This document shows positions 48,217 to 57,496 of a stretch of 64,000 nucleotides of DNA, piece by piece (position 1 is the first letter of the stretch; every line of letters starts with the position of its first letter). This DNA comes from Afipia birgiae 34632 (GTDB taxonomy: Bacteria; Pseudomonadota; Alphaproteobacteria; Rhizobiales; Xanthobacteraceae): the NCBI RefSeq assembly GCF_000308295.2, contig NZ_HG326653.1, forward strand, positions 511,901 to 575,900, written 5' to 3'. The notes beneath the pieces were generated by a model that was given only the letters and a program-made list of their open reading frames with translations, made no database searches and was not told where the DNA came from. Both the position numbers and the translations under genes were made by a program.

Positions 48217-48579
48217 ATGCGCGATCTGTTGCTGCAAGTCTCGGGAGGTCTCGCCATCGTCGTGGCGCTGATTCACGGTACGCTGGGCGAAACCAGAATA
48301 TTCGCGCAAGGCAATAACAGGATTACGATCGAACCCGCGCAGGTGCGAACCTTGCTGCGGCTTGTCTGGCAGACCGGCACGGTGGCGTGGATCGGCGGAG
48401 GGGTTCTGTTGCTCACGGCGCCGCTGATGGGATCGGACGCCGCGCGCCATTGGATCGTCGTGACAATGGCGGTGGTGTTCGCCTTCGCAGCCGCGGCCAA
48501 TGCCTGGGCCAAGCGCGGCCGTCATTTCGGATGGATGCTGCTGAGCGTGGTGGTGGTGCTGGCGATCGCGGGATACTAA
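48217..48579 (+). CDS. Small four-helix membrane protein controlled by a divergent TetR-like gene
   Basis: 120 residues with about four hydrophobic segments: VSGGLAIVVALIHGTLG, TVAWIGGGVLLLTAPLM, WIVVTMAVVFAFAAAANA and FGWMLLSVVVVLAIAG. A His in LIHGTLGE and Trp-rich turns are present. I do not recognise the family. It is divergent from the TetR gene with shared operator-like sites, and converges with the LON-domain gene. A ligand-induced efflux or membrane-stress role is a guess. Confidence 0.75.
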   Translation: MRDLLLQVSGGLAIVVALIHGTLGETRIFAQGNNRITIEPAQVRTLLRLVWQTGTVAWIGGGVLLLTAPLMGSDAARHWIVVTMAVVFAFAAAANAWAKRGRHFGWMLLSVVVVLAIAGY

Positions 48580-48595
48580 ACCCCGCCGCCGCTCG

Positions 48596-49270
48596 TTACT
48601 GCAGCGGCGGATCGCCGGATGTCTGCTTTTTCGCAAGATCCATTTCGGTGACGGCGATCAGGATTTCAGCGCGCGTCTTCAGATTCGGCGCTTCCAGCAG
48701 CGCCTGCTTCTCCGCCGGTCCATAGGGCGACATCATCGCCAGCGCATTGACCAGCGCTTCATTGGGTGCGCTTTCAATGCCTTCCCAATCCACCTTGAGC
48801 TGGTTGGCTTTCAGAAATTGCGTTAGTGCTGCCAGCAGCGCCTTGCGATCGACTTCCTCTTCGCCCTTGCGCGCGACGAAATCGTCAGGGAATGCGCTGA
48901 AGTCCACATTGCACTGGCGGTATGGCGTCAGCACTGTTTTTTCTTCGAGTACCCGGAAGCGGGCGACGCCGGTCAGTTCGAGGATGTAGCGGCCGTCGCC
49001 AGATTCGGCGAGCTGCGTGATGCGGCCGACGCAGCCGACCTTGAACAAAGTCGGCCGTTCGTTGCTGTGGGAGTGGGTCACGTCGGGCTGGATCATTCCG
49101 ATCAGGCGGTGGCCGTCGCGAAACGCGTCGTCCACCATCTGAAGGTAGCGCGGCTCGAAAATATTAAGCGGCATCTGGCCGCGCGGCAGCAGCAGCGCCC
49201 CGGGCAGCGGAAACACCGGAATGACTTTCGGCAGATCGGCGGGCCCACGATATTCTGCGTTGATCGGCAT
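48596..49270 (-). CDS. LON N-terminal (substrate-binding) domain protein
   Basis: 224 residues with only the PUA-like LON domain, no ATPase or protease: VIPVFPLPGALLLPRGQMPLNIFEPRYLQMVDDAFRDGHRLIGMIQPD, then GCVGRITQLAESGDGRYILELTGVARFRV and a helical tail (MMSPYGPAEKQALLEAPNL). The domain binds peptides or nucleic acid in other proteins; the function of the stand-alone form is unknown. It follows the thioredoxin-like gene by 42 bases on the same strand, an arrangement common in rhizobia. Confidence 0.93.
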   Translation of the reverse strand: MPINAEYRGPADLPKVIPVFPLPGALLLPRGQMPLNIFEPRYLQMVDDAFRDGHRLIGMIQPDVTHSHSNERPTLFKVGCVGRITQLAESGDGRYILELTGVARFRVLEEKTVLTPYRQCNVDFSAFPDDFVARKGEEEVDRKALLAALTQFLKANQLKVDWEGIESAPNEALVNALAMMSPYGPAEKQALLEAPNLKTRAEILIAVTEMDLAKKQTSGDPPLQ

Positions 49271-49312
49271 CCGCTTCCCTCACGTCAGGCGTAAGAAGCT
49301 CGGTCAGGAGCT

Positions 49313-50233
49313 TCAGGAGAACAGGATCGTCGACAGACGTTTGCGGCCGTCAACGGTCGCATCGTCGTCCGGCCCCCACGCCTCGAAAAACTGCACGAGC
49401 TTCTTGCGCGCGCCGTCATCGTCCCATTTACGGTCGCGCTTGACGATGTCCAGCAGATGACCGGCCGCCTCGCTCCGCTTTCCGCTCGCATTGAGCGCCA
49501 CGGCAAGATCGAAGCGTGATTGATGATCAAGCGGATTGGCAGCGACCTTCTGCTCAAGCTCGGTCACGGGACCCACGGCCTTCGCCTGTTCCGCGAGATC
49601 GAGCATCGTCTGCACTGCGGAGATCGCGGCATCGCTGCGCTTGGATTCCGGCACCATGGCCAGCGTCTGCTTGGCCTGCTCCAGCGCGCCGGCGGAGACA
49701 TAGCATCGCGCGAGGCCGGCAAGCGCGGTGAGGTTGGTGGCATCGACTCCGAGCACTTCGGCATAGATCGACGCGGCCGTTGCCGGATCGCCCGCCGCCA
49801 TTGCGGCCTCGGCCTCGTTCAGAATCAAGGTGACATCGTCCTCCGGCGAGGGCATGCCCTGGGTCAGCTTGTCGATGAAGGCCGTGACCTGGCTTTCGGG
49901 CACCGCGCCCATGAAGCCATCGGCCGGCTGGCCGTTGACGAAGGCAATGACGGCAGGGATCGACTGGATGCCCATCTGCCCGGGAATGGCAGGATGCTCG
50001 TCGATGTTCATCTTGACCAGCTTGACCCTGCCCTTTGCAGCGCGGACGGCTTTTTCGATCACCGGGGTCAGCTGCTTGCAGGGGCCGCACCACGGCGCCC
50101 AGAAGTCGATCAGCACCGGCTGGCGCTTCGATTCCTCGATAACGTCCTTCACGAAGGTCTGGGTCGTGGTGTCCTTGATCAGATCCGGCGGCGTCGTTGC
50201 CGCGGGTCCGGTGCCTTGTTCGACTATCGTCAC
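49313..50233 (-). CDS. cnoX: Thioredoxin-TPR chaperedoxin, CnoX/YbbN-like
   Basis: 306 residues: thioredoxin domain with VLIDFWAPWCGPCKQLTPVIE (C49-G-P-C52, both Cys present, unlike E. coli YbbN), then from about residue 120 TPR-like repeats (AEAAMAAGDPATAASIYAEVLGVDATNLTALAGLARCYVSAGALEQAKQTL). CnoX binds bleached proteins and passes them to GroEL and DnaK. First gene of the leftward pair with the LON-domain gene. The intact CGPC suggests active disulfide chemistry here. Confidence 0.9.
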   Translation of the reverse strand: MTIVEQGTGPAATTPPDLIKDTTTQTFVKDVIEESKRQPVLIDFWAPWCGPCKQLTPVIEKAVRAAKGRVKLVKMNIDEHPAIPGQMGIQSIPAVIAFVNGQPADGFMGAVPESQVTAFIDKLTQGMPSPEDDVTLILNEAEAAMAAGDPATAASIYAEVLGVDATNLTALAGLARCYVSAGALEQAKQTLAMVPESKRSDAAISAVQTMLDLAEQAKAVGPVTELEQKVAANPLDHQSRFDLAVALNASGKRSEAAGHLLDIVKRDRKWDDDGARKKLVQFFEAWGPDDDATVDGRKRLSTILFS

Positions 50234-50586
50234 GTGATCCTCGCCTGCCGAATGTCTTATGAAGAAGCCGCTTCTAGCATGGCTTGGGCCTTTCCCGGCA
50301 GCTTCGATCCGCCGCAGGGAAAATGGCCGATATGCAAGAAGGCGCGATTTCCGTGCGACCTCGGGTGGCCGTCAGGGCGAAAATGGCGCAAAGCCACAGA
50401 TGGAGGTCTTTTGGGGGATTTTCAATCGGGCCGTGTACGGCAAAGGCCCATGAAAACATCGATTTGGCCCAAAACTGGCCGGAACCGGGCGTGCAGATTA
50501 AAGGATTAGCCCTGTTGCATTGCATGGCCGCATTTGGCATAGGTTTGCCCGGCGGCGCGCTTTGCGCCCCGCCCATTCTCTGTGAT
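50234..50586. other. 353-bp gap between cnoX-like gene and tRNA-Gly
   Basis: Should hold the promoter for the leftward cnoX-like gene and the tRNA promoter. Open frames here have no similarity to known proteins; one rightward frame runs into the tRNA, which argues against it. No other structure was seen. Confidence 0.5.
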
Positions 50587-50661
<75 letters not shown>

Positions 50662-50707
50662 GAAATTCTTGGCCGATCAACGATCTTCGGATCGTTTGTC
50701 GAATGAC

Positions 50708-50737
50708 AAGCCGCCGCAAGGCGGCTTTGTCGTTTTT
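50708..50737 (+). terminator. Intrinsic terminator after tRNA-Gly
   Basis: AAGCCGCC and GGCGGCTT form an 8-bp stem with a GCAA tetraloop, followed by TGTCGTTTTT. It ends the tRNA transcript. Confidence 0.85.
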
Positions 50738-50896
50738 CGCCGCCTAGCTCATTCGAGACCTCCAAAGACCAGCCCCAGCAATACCGCGCCTACCCATCGC
50801 TATGGAATCTACCTAGCATTGCCATCGCTCGGGCTGAGCGGACGATCCGCCTGGGGACGATCAAAAACTCAAACATAAAGTCCGCGGGAGGATTCG

Positions 50897-51952
50897 ATGA
50901 CCAGCAAGTTTTCTTGGTTCGCTTTGACGTGCCTCGCCGCCGGTGCACTTTTCACCGGTGTGAGCGCGCAGGCAAAGGACGTCAGGCTCGAGACGTCGGA
51001 CACCATGATTCCGACAGGCGACGCCGGCATCCAGCTGTTCGTGCGCAACAAGCATCCGGCGAACCAGAAGAAATTCGCTGCCGACAAGATTCTGCTTTAC
51101 GTACACGGTGCGACCTATCCCTCCGAGACCGCGTTCGATCTGCCCATCGAAGGCAAGTCGATGATGGATCTGATCGCGGCGCGAGGCTACGACGTCTATC
51201 TGGTGGATATTCGCGGCTACGGCCGCTCGTCGCGGCCGGCTGAAATGAGCCAGCCGCCCGGCGACAACAAGCCGATCGTTCAGACGCGCGTTGCCGCGAA
51301 GGACTTCGGGACCGCGGTGGATTACATCCTGAAAAAACGCGGGGTCTCCAAGATCAACGTGATGGGCTGGTCGTGGGGCACATCGACCGTGGGCCTCTAC
51401 ACCAGCGAGAACAACGCCAAGGTCAACCGCCTCGTGCTCTACGCGCCGCAGTGGATTCGCACCGAACCGCCGCCGGCGCAGTGGCCGAAGCTTGGCGCAT
51501 ATCGTCTCGTCTCGAAAGATTCGGCCAAGGAACGCTGGCTGAAGGATGTGCCGGAGAACAAGAAGGCCGATCTCATTCCGCCCGGCGTTTTCGATGCATG
51601 GGCCAATGCGACCTGGGCCACCGATCCGGATTCGGTCACGAAGAATCCCGGCATGCTGCGGGCACCGAACGGTGTGGTGGAAGACACACAGCTATATTGG
51701 GGCGCCGGCAAGGCGCTGTTCGATCCCGGCAAGATCACGGTACCGACGATTATTCTGCATGCCGAATGGGATGCAGACCTGCCGAGCTATCTCGCCCAGA
51801 ACTATGTCAAGCAACTGAAGAATGCGCCGTACTGGCGGTTCATCGAGATCAGCGAGGGCACCCATACGGTGATGATGGAAAAGAACCGCATGCAGTTCTT
51901 CCGCGAGCTGATGAACTTCCTCGACGAGGAAAAGCCGCTTGCGTTGAAATGA
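50897..51952 (+). CDS. Exported alpha/beta hydrolase
   Basis: 351 residues with an N-terminal signal (FSWFALTCLAAGALFTGVSAQA), then an alpha/beta hydrolase fold: ILLYVHGATYPSETAFDLP with the oxyanion loop, GYDVYLVDIRGYGRSSRP, nucleophile in GWSWGTSTVG, Asp in LHAEWDADLP and His in EGTHTVMMEKNR. Substrate unknown; similar proteins are esterases or dehalogenase-like hydrolases of the periplasm. AGGAGG-like GGGAGGAT precedes the ATG. A terminator hairpin follows the stop by 13 bases. Confidence 0.9.
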   Translation: MTSKFSWFALTCLAAGALFTGVSAQAKDVRLETSDTMIPTGDAGIQLFVRNKHPANQKKFAADKILLYVHGATYPSETAFDLPIEGKSMMDLIAARGYDVYLVDIRGYGRSSRPAEMSQPPGDNKPIVQTRVAAKDFGTAVDYILKKRGVSKINVMGWSWGTSTVGLYTSENNAKVNRLVLYAPQWIRTEPPPAQWPKLGAYRLVSKDSAKERWLKDVPENKKADLIPPGVFDAWANATWATDPDSVTKNPGMLRAPNGVVEDTQLYWGAGKALFDPGKITVPTIILHAEWDADLPSYLAQNYVKQLKNAPYWRFIEISEGTHTVMMEKNRMQFFRELMNFLDEEKPLALK

Positions 51953-51965
51953 TCTCTGGACGGAA

Positions 51966-51998
51966 AGAAAGGCCGGGTTTGACCCGGCCTTTCTTATG
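51966..51998. terminator. Hairpin terminator between hydrolase and panE-like genes
   Basis: AGAAAGGCCGGGT and ACCCGGCCTTTCT form a perfect 13-bp stem around TTG. The rightward side continues TTAT, so it is a good intrinsic terminator for the hydrolase; the symmetric stem may also serve the convergent panE-like gene. Confidence 0.88.
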
Positions 51999-52023
51999 TC
52001 TCGATGCTTACGAGGTGACCGCC

Positions 52024-52959
52024 TTACGCAAGTTGCGATTCGTAGGCCTTCAGGTGTGTGTAGACGATCCGCAGCAGCGGCACGTTCAGCACGCCCTTCT
52101 TGTTGGTTTCGGCGCGATGGATCAGGTCGCCGATAATCTGGTCGGCCTCGATCCGGGCATTGCTGCGGATGTCGCGCAGCATCGATGCGGTCAGCGGCGA
52201 TCCCGGTGTGAACAGCAGACCCGCCGTGCGCTCCAGGAATTCCGGCCGCGGCGCGTGACCGGCGGCTTCGGTGATCGAGGCGATTTCCGAGCGGAGCGCG
52301 CGGATGAACTGCTCACCGCCGGGTGCGCCGGTGATGTGACCGGCGGGCGCGCGCATCAGCGAGGTCGCTCCCGCCAGCGTGGCGAGAAAAACCCACTTCT
52401 CATACATCTCCTGCATGATGACCTCACTGGCGCGGGCGTCGAACATCGCGCCCTGCAGCGTCGCTTCGATCCGCTTGGCGCGATCATCTTTCCGCGTGCC
52501 GCGTTCGCCGAACGACATCGAATGCATCGGCGCGAGATGATGGATGACACCTTCGGCGTCGAGCATCGACGCAACCTGGCATTGCCCGCCCATCACGCGA
52601 TCGATGCCGAATTTTGCATCCAGCACGTCGAGATGCTTCATGCCATTGAGGAACGGAATGATCGCAGTGTCAGGACCGACGGCGGCCGCGAAGGATGCAA
52701 TCGCGTCGTCGAGATCGTAGGCCTTGCAGCTCAGGATGATGACGTCGAACGGCGTCGTGATCTTCTCCGCCAGAACGGTCGGTGGATTCTTGAGCGTGAC
52801 GTCGCCGACCGGGCTTTTGATGATCAGACCGTTCTTCGCCAGTAGTTCGGCACGCTTCGGCCGCACCAGAAAAGTGACGTCGCGGCCAGCCTGCAGCAAT
52901 CTGCCGCCGAAATATCCGCCGGTCGCGCCAGCGCCGATGACCAGAATGCGCATCATCAA
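52024..52959 (-). CDS. panE: 2-dehydropantoate 2-reductase
   Basis: Reduces ketopantoate to pantoate with NADPH, in pantothenate (and so CoA) synthesis. 311 residues: RILVIGAGATGGYFGGRLLQAGRDVTFLVRP at the N-terminus, CKAYDLDDAI, IPFLNGMKHLDVL, and the C-terminal helical domain with KWVFLATLAGATSL (conserved Lys) and the Asn/Ser set. The start ATGATGATG has three alternative Mets. It belongs to the broad PanE/ApbA family, so a related ketoacid substrate is possible. Confidence 0.88.
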   Translation of the reverse strand: MMMRILVIGAGATGGYFGGRLLQAGRDVTFLVRPKRAELLAKNGLIIKSPVGDVTLKNPPTVLAEKITTPFDVIILSCKAYDLDDAIASFAAAVGPDTAIIPFLNGMKHLDVLDAKFGIDRVMGGQCQVASMLDAEGVIHHLAPMHSMSFGERGTRKDDRAKRIEATLQGAMFDARASEVIMQEMYEKWVFLATLAGATSLMRAPAGHITGAPGGEQFIRALRSEIASITEAAGHAPRPEFLERTAGLLFTPGSPLTASMLRDIRSNARIEADQIIGDLIHRAETNKKGVLNVPLLRIVYTHLKAYESQLA

Positions 52960-52983
52960 AATCCACTTCTTTGATAGTTTCAG

Positions 52984-53024
52984 GGTGATCCCGAAAATCG
53001 TGAAGCGATCTTCGGATCGGGCGA
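52984..53024. repeat. Degenerate copy of the palindromic repeat beside the deleted SDR gene
   Basis: GGTGATCCCGAAAA followed by GATCTTCGGATC resembles the 45-bp element but lacks clean ends. It sits between panE and the truncated SDR gene. Confidence 0.4.
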
Positions 53025-53115
53025 CGGGAGAGACGCGCGATCCTTGCTCAAACGGTGATGTGGACGCAAGACGAGGTCGAGCCTTTGCGGCGCCCGGCTG
53101 TTATGCGCGGCGCGA

Positions 53116-53400
53116 CTACCATTTCTCGCCGAACGGACGGATCTCGAGTTCGAACGTCCAGGCGCTGCGTGGCTGCTGGTACAGCAGCCAAACGATCTCG
53201 TCTTCCTTTCGGGCATCAAGCGAGCGGGCGTGGATCTCTCCGCCCGCCGCCTCGATCTCCTTGACCAGCGGCGCCAGTTTGTCGCCGTTGCGGCGGCCGG
53301 CGAACACCGTGAATCCTTCGGAAGCAAATTTCTTCGCGATCTCGCCGCCGATAAAGTCGCCGGCGCCGATCACCGCCACGGTCGCATTTCGCTTGGCCAA
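53116..53400 (-). pseudogene. Internally deleted short-chain dehydrogenase/reductase (94 aa)
   Basis: The first ~68 residues are a normal SDR Rossmann start (VAVIGAGDFIGGEIAKKFASEGFTVFAGRRNGDKL), then, after DARKEDEIV, the frame jumps directly to an SDR C-terminal end (WLLYQQPRSAWTFELEIRPFGEKW). A normal SDR is about 240-250 residues; the region with the Ser-Tyr-Lys catalytic residues and most of the fold is missing while the frame stays open. This looks like an in-frame loss of about 150 codons. It might still be translated but cannot be an active dehydrogenase. The start ATG 53400 is plausible; a GST gene lies divergent. Confidence 0.75.
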
Positions 53401-53516
53401 GATAGCCTCCTGTTCAGACGGTTGATGCGCGGCGGAAGATTGTTTTCGCCGCGGGTTCTTGGCGACATGGCTGGCACGTGTAGGACGTCCATCGATGTCG
53501 CACAGGAGCGGCCTGC

Positions 53517-54182
53517 ATGCTCACGGTTCATCACCTCAATAATTCCCGCTCGCAGCGGATGCTCTGGCTGCTGGAAGAACTCGGCGTCCCTTACGAGATC
53601 GTGCGCTATCAGCGGCAGCCGTCGATGCTGGCGCCGAAGGAGTTGCGCGCCATCCATCCGCTGGGTAAGTCGCCGGTCATCACCGACAATGGCAACACTA
53701 TCGCGGAGTCCGGCGCCATCGTTGAGTACATCATCGACACCTACGGCAACGGCCGGCTGATCCCGCTGCCGAGAACGCCGGAGCGGCTGCGTTACACCTA
53801 CTGGCTGCATTATGCCGAAGGCTCGGCGATGCCTCTGCTGCTTCAGAAGCTGCTGTTCACGCTGGCGCCGAAGCGTGCGCCGGCCTTGATGCGGCCGCTG
53901 CTGATGCCGGTGTTCGGCAAGATGCTGACCACGCTGGTCAATCCGCAGCTCAAGCAGCACATCGCGTTCTGGGAAAGCGAACTCGGCAAGAGCGAATGGT
54001 TCGCGGGCAACGAGATGACGGCCGCCGACATTCAGATGAGTTTTCCGCTTGAGGCCGCCTCCGCCCGTGCCGGTCTCGATGAAAGCTCGCCGAAGGCTGG
54101 GGCCTTCCTGCAGCGTATCCACGCCCGTCCGGCCTATCAGCGGGCGCTGGAAAAGGGCGGGCCGTATCAGATCGGACGCTAG
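53517..54182 (+). CDS. Glutathione S-transferase
   Basis: 221 residues: N-terminal thioredoxin-like domain (LTVHHLNNSRSQRMLWLLEELGVPYEIVRY, PLGKSPVITDNGNTIAESGAIVEYIIDTYG with the cis-Pro and ESGAI glutathione contacts), then a helical C-domain ending AYQRALEKGG. The catalytic residue at the N-terminus is Ser in NNSRS, as in beta/theta-like types. It conjugates or transfers glutathione; no neighbour indicates the substrate. Confidence 0.93.
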   Translation: MLTVHHLNNSRSQRMLWLLEELGVPYEIVRYQRQPSMLAPKELRAIHPLGKSPVITDNGNTIAESGAIVEYIIDTYGNGRLIPLPRTPERLRYTYWLHYAEGSAMPLLLQKLLFTLAPKRAPALMRPLLMPVFGKMLTTLVNPQLKQHIAFWESELGKSEWFAGNEMTAADIQMSFPLEAASARAGLDESSPKAGAFLQRIHARPAYQRALEKGGPYQIGR

Positions 54183-54228
54183 CTCACGTTACGGCCGGAA
54201 ACCCGAACAACCGCTGCGCTGAATGGCT

Positions 54229-55977
54229 CTAATACCCGGCGGCCTCCGCGCCGCGTGTGCGAGGATCGGCAGCGCCGAGCAGACCGTCGGGTGTCACGGC
54301 GATGGAATTGGCAGAGGTCTGTCCAAGCGGCGCGATGATGCGGTGTCCGCGCTCACGCAACGCAGCAAGTGTCGCCTCGGGGAAACCGCGCTCGATGCGA
54401 ACCTCGTCGGGCCGCCATTGATGATGCAGCCGCGGTGCCGACACCGCCGCCGCAACATTCATATCGAAGTCGATGGTGTTGATGAGCACCTGAAGCACCG
54501 CCGAGATGATCCGGCTGCCGCCGGGCGAACCCGTGACCAGCACCGGTTTGCCATCCCTCAAGACGATGGTGGGCGACATCGAGGATAACGGCCGCTTGCC
54601 TGGGCCGGGCAGGTTGGCCTCAAAACCGACGAGGCCGTAGGCGTTCGATGCGCCGGGGGCCGCGGTGAAATCGTCCATCTCGTTGTTGAGGAGGACGCCG
54701 GTGCCGTCAGCGACGAGGCCGACGCCGTAGCTGAAGTTCAGCGTGTAGGTGTTGCTCACGGCGTTGCCGGATGCATCCAGCACCGAATAGTGGGTGGTGT
54801 TGCTGCCTTCGCGCGGAGAAGTTGCCAGCGTTGTCTCGCTCCACGGCGTCGCCTTGGTCATGTCGATGGTGGCGCGCTGTTTTGCGGCGTATTCTTTCGC
54901 GAGGAGCTGCTGCATCGGCGCGTTAATGAAGGCCGGATCGCCGAGGTAACGCGCGCGATCGGCATAGGCGCGCTTCATCGCTTCGATGGAAACATGCAGC
55001 GCATCGACGGAGCCCGCGCCCATCTCGCGCAGCTTGTAGCCTTCGAGGATGTTCAGCGTTTCGATCAGCACGGTGCCGCCCGAGGACGGCAGCGGCATGG
55101 AGACGATATCGAAGCCGCGATAGGTGCCGCGCACCGGCGTGCGGACGATCGGCTGGTATGTCTTGAGATCGTCGCGCGTGATGATACCGCCTGCAGCCTG
55201 GATTCCGGCGGCAAGTTTTTCGGCGACCGCGCCGTCGTAGAAGCCGCTCACGCCTTGCGCCGAAATCGCCTCCAGCGTAGCGGCAAGGTCACTCTGGATC
55301 AAGCGGTCGCCGGGCTGGAGCGACGTGCCGTCGGCGCGCGAAAAGATCTTCGCGCTCGACGGCCATTTCGCCAGCCGCCGATGCCAGTCCGGCAATGTGT
55401 CGGCGGTGTCGTCGGCGATCACGAAACCGTCGCGTGCGAGCGCGATCGCAGGCGTGAGCAGATCCGCGAGCTTGAATTTTCCCGAGCCGTATTTTTCCAG
55501 CGCCAGCGCCAATCCTGCGACCGTGCCGGGGACGCCGATCCCGAGCGCCTGATCGCGAGACTTTTTTGTATCCGGCTTGCCGTCATCGCCGAGAAACATG
55601 TCACGCGTCGCGGCGGCCGGTGCGCTCTCGCGATAGTCGATCGCGACGGCTTCGTTGTTGTTCGCCAGGTGAACGATCATAAAGCCGCCGCCGCCAAGAT
55701 TGCCGGCGCGCGGATAGGTCACAGCCATTGCGAATCCGGTGGCCACTGCGGCATCGACTGCGTTGCCGCCGCGCGCCAGAACGTCGCGGCCGATACCCGC
55801 TGCGATGCGCTCCTGCGCAACGACCATGCCATTCTTTGCAATGACTGGATTGACCGTGCTGAGCGCAGGCGGCGCGTAATATCCGTGTCTTGAATCCTGC
55901 GCGAAGACTGGTGCTTTCAGCAGAATGATCGCGGCGAGCGCGAAGGCGTATGCGCGGCGGGTGATAGACAGGGCCAT
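54229..55977 (-). CDS. ggt: Gamma-glutamyltranspeptidase
   Basis: 582-residue periplasmic enzyme that breaks down glutathione. Signal peptide (YAFALAAIILLKAPVFAQD), GGNAVDAAVATGFAMAVTYPRAGNLGGGGFMIVH, YRESAPAAATRDMFL, and the self-cleavage and nucleophile Thr in SNTTHYSVLDASGNAVSNTYTLNFSYGVG with GSPGGSRI later. It matures into two subunits. The GST gene is convergent with only 46 bases between, so a glutathione link is possible but not shown. Confidence 0.95.
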   Translation of the reverse strand: MALSITRRAYAFALAAIILLKAPVFAQDSRHGYYAPPALSTVNPVIAKNGMVVAQERIAAGIGRDVLARGGNAVDAAVATGFAMAVTYPRAGNLGGGGFMIVHLANNNEAVAIDYRESAPAAATRDMFLGDDGKPDTKKSRDQALGIGVPGTVAGLALALEKYGSGKFKLADLLTPAIALARDGFVIADDTADTLPDWHRRLAKWPSSAKIFSRADGTSLQPGDRLIQSDLAATLEAISAQGVSGFYDGAVAEKLAAGIQAAGGIITRDDLKTYQPIVRTPVRGTYRGFDIVSMPLPSSGGTVLIETLNILEGYKLREMGAGSVDALHVSIEAMKRAYADRARYLGDPAFINAPMQQLLAKEYAAKQRATIDMTKATPWSETTLATSPREGSNTTHYSVLDASGNAVSNTYTLNFSYGVGLVADGTGVLLNNEMDDFTAAPGASNAYGLVGFEANLPGPGKRPLSSMSPTIVLRDGKPVLVTGSPGGSRIISAVLQVLINTIDFDMNVAAAVSAPRLHHQWRPDEVRIERGFPEATLAALRERGHRIIAPLGQTSANSIAVTPDGLLGAADPRTRGAEAAGY

Positions 55978-56095
55978 GAGCCTCTCCGGTAAACCGCGCC
56001 TACGGAAAAACGCGATAGCAATTGGACCGCCGCACTATATGGTTCTGCCGCTGGCGGCGGACAACGTCCGCGCCGATTCGGCAGGAATTTCGATC

Positions 56096-57487
56096 ATGTC
56101 TCAAGCTGTTCCGGCGCATGACAGTCACGCAAACGTGTCGCCGCAGACATATCCGCCGCGCAAGGCCGTCTTCGGCTGGATTCTGTTCGACTGGGCGGCG
56201 CAGCCGTACTTCAGTCTGATCACGACATTCGTGTTCGCGCCTTACTTTGCAACCCATGTGGCGGCGAATCCTGCCAGCGGACAGGCGATGTGGGGATTTG
56301 CGACCGCGGCGGCAGGTCTTGTCATTGCCTTGTTGTCGCCTGTACTCGGCGCAATCGCCGACGCCGGCGGGCGACGCAAGCCCTGGATAGCCGCGTTCGG
56401 CGCGCTGTTCGTGATCGGTGCGTCGATCATGTGGATCGGCAAGCCGGGCGATACCTCCGTCATTCTGCCGTTGCTGATCGCATTCGGCATCGCGACTGTC
56501 GGCATCGAATTCGCCACCGTGTTCAACAATGCAATGATGCCGACGCTGGTGCCTCCGGAGCGGATCGGACGGCTGTCGGGAACGGGCTGGGCCGCCGGAT
56601 ATGTCGGCGGCATTCTCAGTCTCATTCTCGTGCTCGGTTTTCTTGCGGCAAGCGGTGAGACCGGCCGCACGCTGTTCGGCTTTGCACCGCTGTTCGGTCT
56701 CGATCCGGCGACGCACGAGGGCGACCGCATCACCGGGCCGCTGAGCGGGCTCTGGTTCATCATCTTTGTGCTGCCGATGTTTCTGTTCACGCCCGATCGC
56801 GCCGCCAAGGCACCTGCACTTGGCGCGGTGCGTGAAGGCCTGCGCGAACTATGCGAAACGCTGTCAACGTTGCCGCGCCAGCCGCGGATGCTGACATTCC
56901 TGATCGCCAACATGGTCTACACGGATGCGCTGGTGGCGCTGTTCGCGTTCGGCGGCATCTATGCCGCGGGCACATTCGGCTGGCAGACGCTGCAGATCGG
57001 GACGTTCGGAATTCTCGCGGCCTTCTCCGGCACGCTGGGTGCGTGGATCGGTGGCAAGCTCGACGACCGGTTTGGACCGAAGGTCGTGATCGCGGGCAGC
57101 ATGTCGATCTTGCTGCTTGCTTGCGCAGCGATTCTCTCGATCGACCGCGATACGCTGTTCTTCGTGTTCAAGGTCGCGCCGCCGCAGCCGGGCAAGCTGT
57201 TTGGCTCGCCTGCCGAGCAGGCTTATCTGGTGCTCGGATTCCTGATCGGCATGGCGGCAGGTCCGATGCAGGCTGCGTCGCGCACGCTGCTTATTCGCCT
57301 CGCGCCGAAGGACCGCATCACGCAGTTCTTTGGACTGTTCGCGCTGTCCGGCAAGGTGACGTCATTCATGGCGCCGCTGGTGGTCAGCATCGTGACCGCG
57401 GTGACCATGAGCCAGAAGGCCGGCATGGCCGTGCTGGTGGTGTTCTTCTCGGCGGGGCTTCTGCTGCTGTCGCGCGTGCGGGCGTAG
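56096..57487 (+). CDS. MFS transporter, UMF1/Atg22-like family
   Basis: 463 residues with about 12 hydrophobic segments. WILFDWAAQPYFSLITTFVFAPYFA is the UMF1 (PF11700) signature, and GAIADAGGRRKPWIAAFGALFVIGA is the MFS loop motif. Later segments include TGWAAGYVGGILSLILVLGF and a C-terminal half with QAASRTLLIRLAPKDRITQFFGLFALSGKVTSF. I chose ATG 56096 (MSQAVPAHD) with GCAGGAAT upstream over earlier in-frame starts that overlap the ggt region. The substrate is unknown; bacterial members are poorly studied. It is divergent from ggt. Confidence 0.9.
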   Translation: MSQAVPAHDSHANVSPQTYPPRKAVFGWILFDWAAQPYFSLITTFVFAPYFATHVAANPASGQAMWGFATAAAGLVIALLSPVLGAIADAGGRRKPWIAAFGALFVIGASIMWIGKPGDTSVILPLLIAFGIATVGIEFATVFNNAMMPTLVPPERIGRLSGTGWAAGYVGGILSLILVLGFLAASGETGRTLFGFAPLFGLDPATHEGDRITGPLSGLWFIIFVLPMFLFTPDRAAKAPALGAVREGLRELCETLSTLPRQPRMLTFLIANMVYTDALVALFAFGGIYAAGTFGWQTLQIGTFGILAAFSGTLGAWIGGKLDDRFGPKVVIAGSMSILLLACAAILSIDRDTLFFVFKVAPPQPGKLFGSPAEQAYLVLGFLIGMAAGPMQAASRTLLIRLAPKDRITQFFGLFALSGKVTSFMAPLVVSIVTAVTMSQKAGMAVLVVFFSAGLLLLSRVRA

Positions 57488-57496
57488 GGCCACTCG

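Noticed and set aside
51373-52845. A 490-codon plus-strand frame spanning the hydrolase and panE-like gene
   Set aside because: It crosses a strong terminator hairpin and two confidently called genes in other frames.
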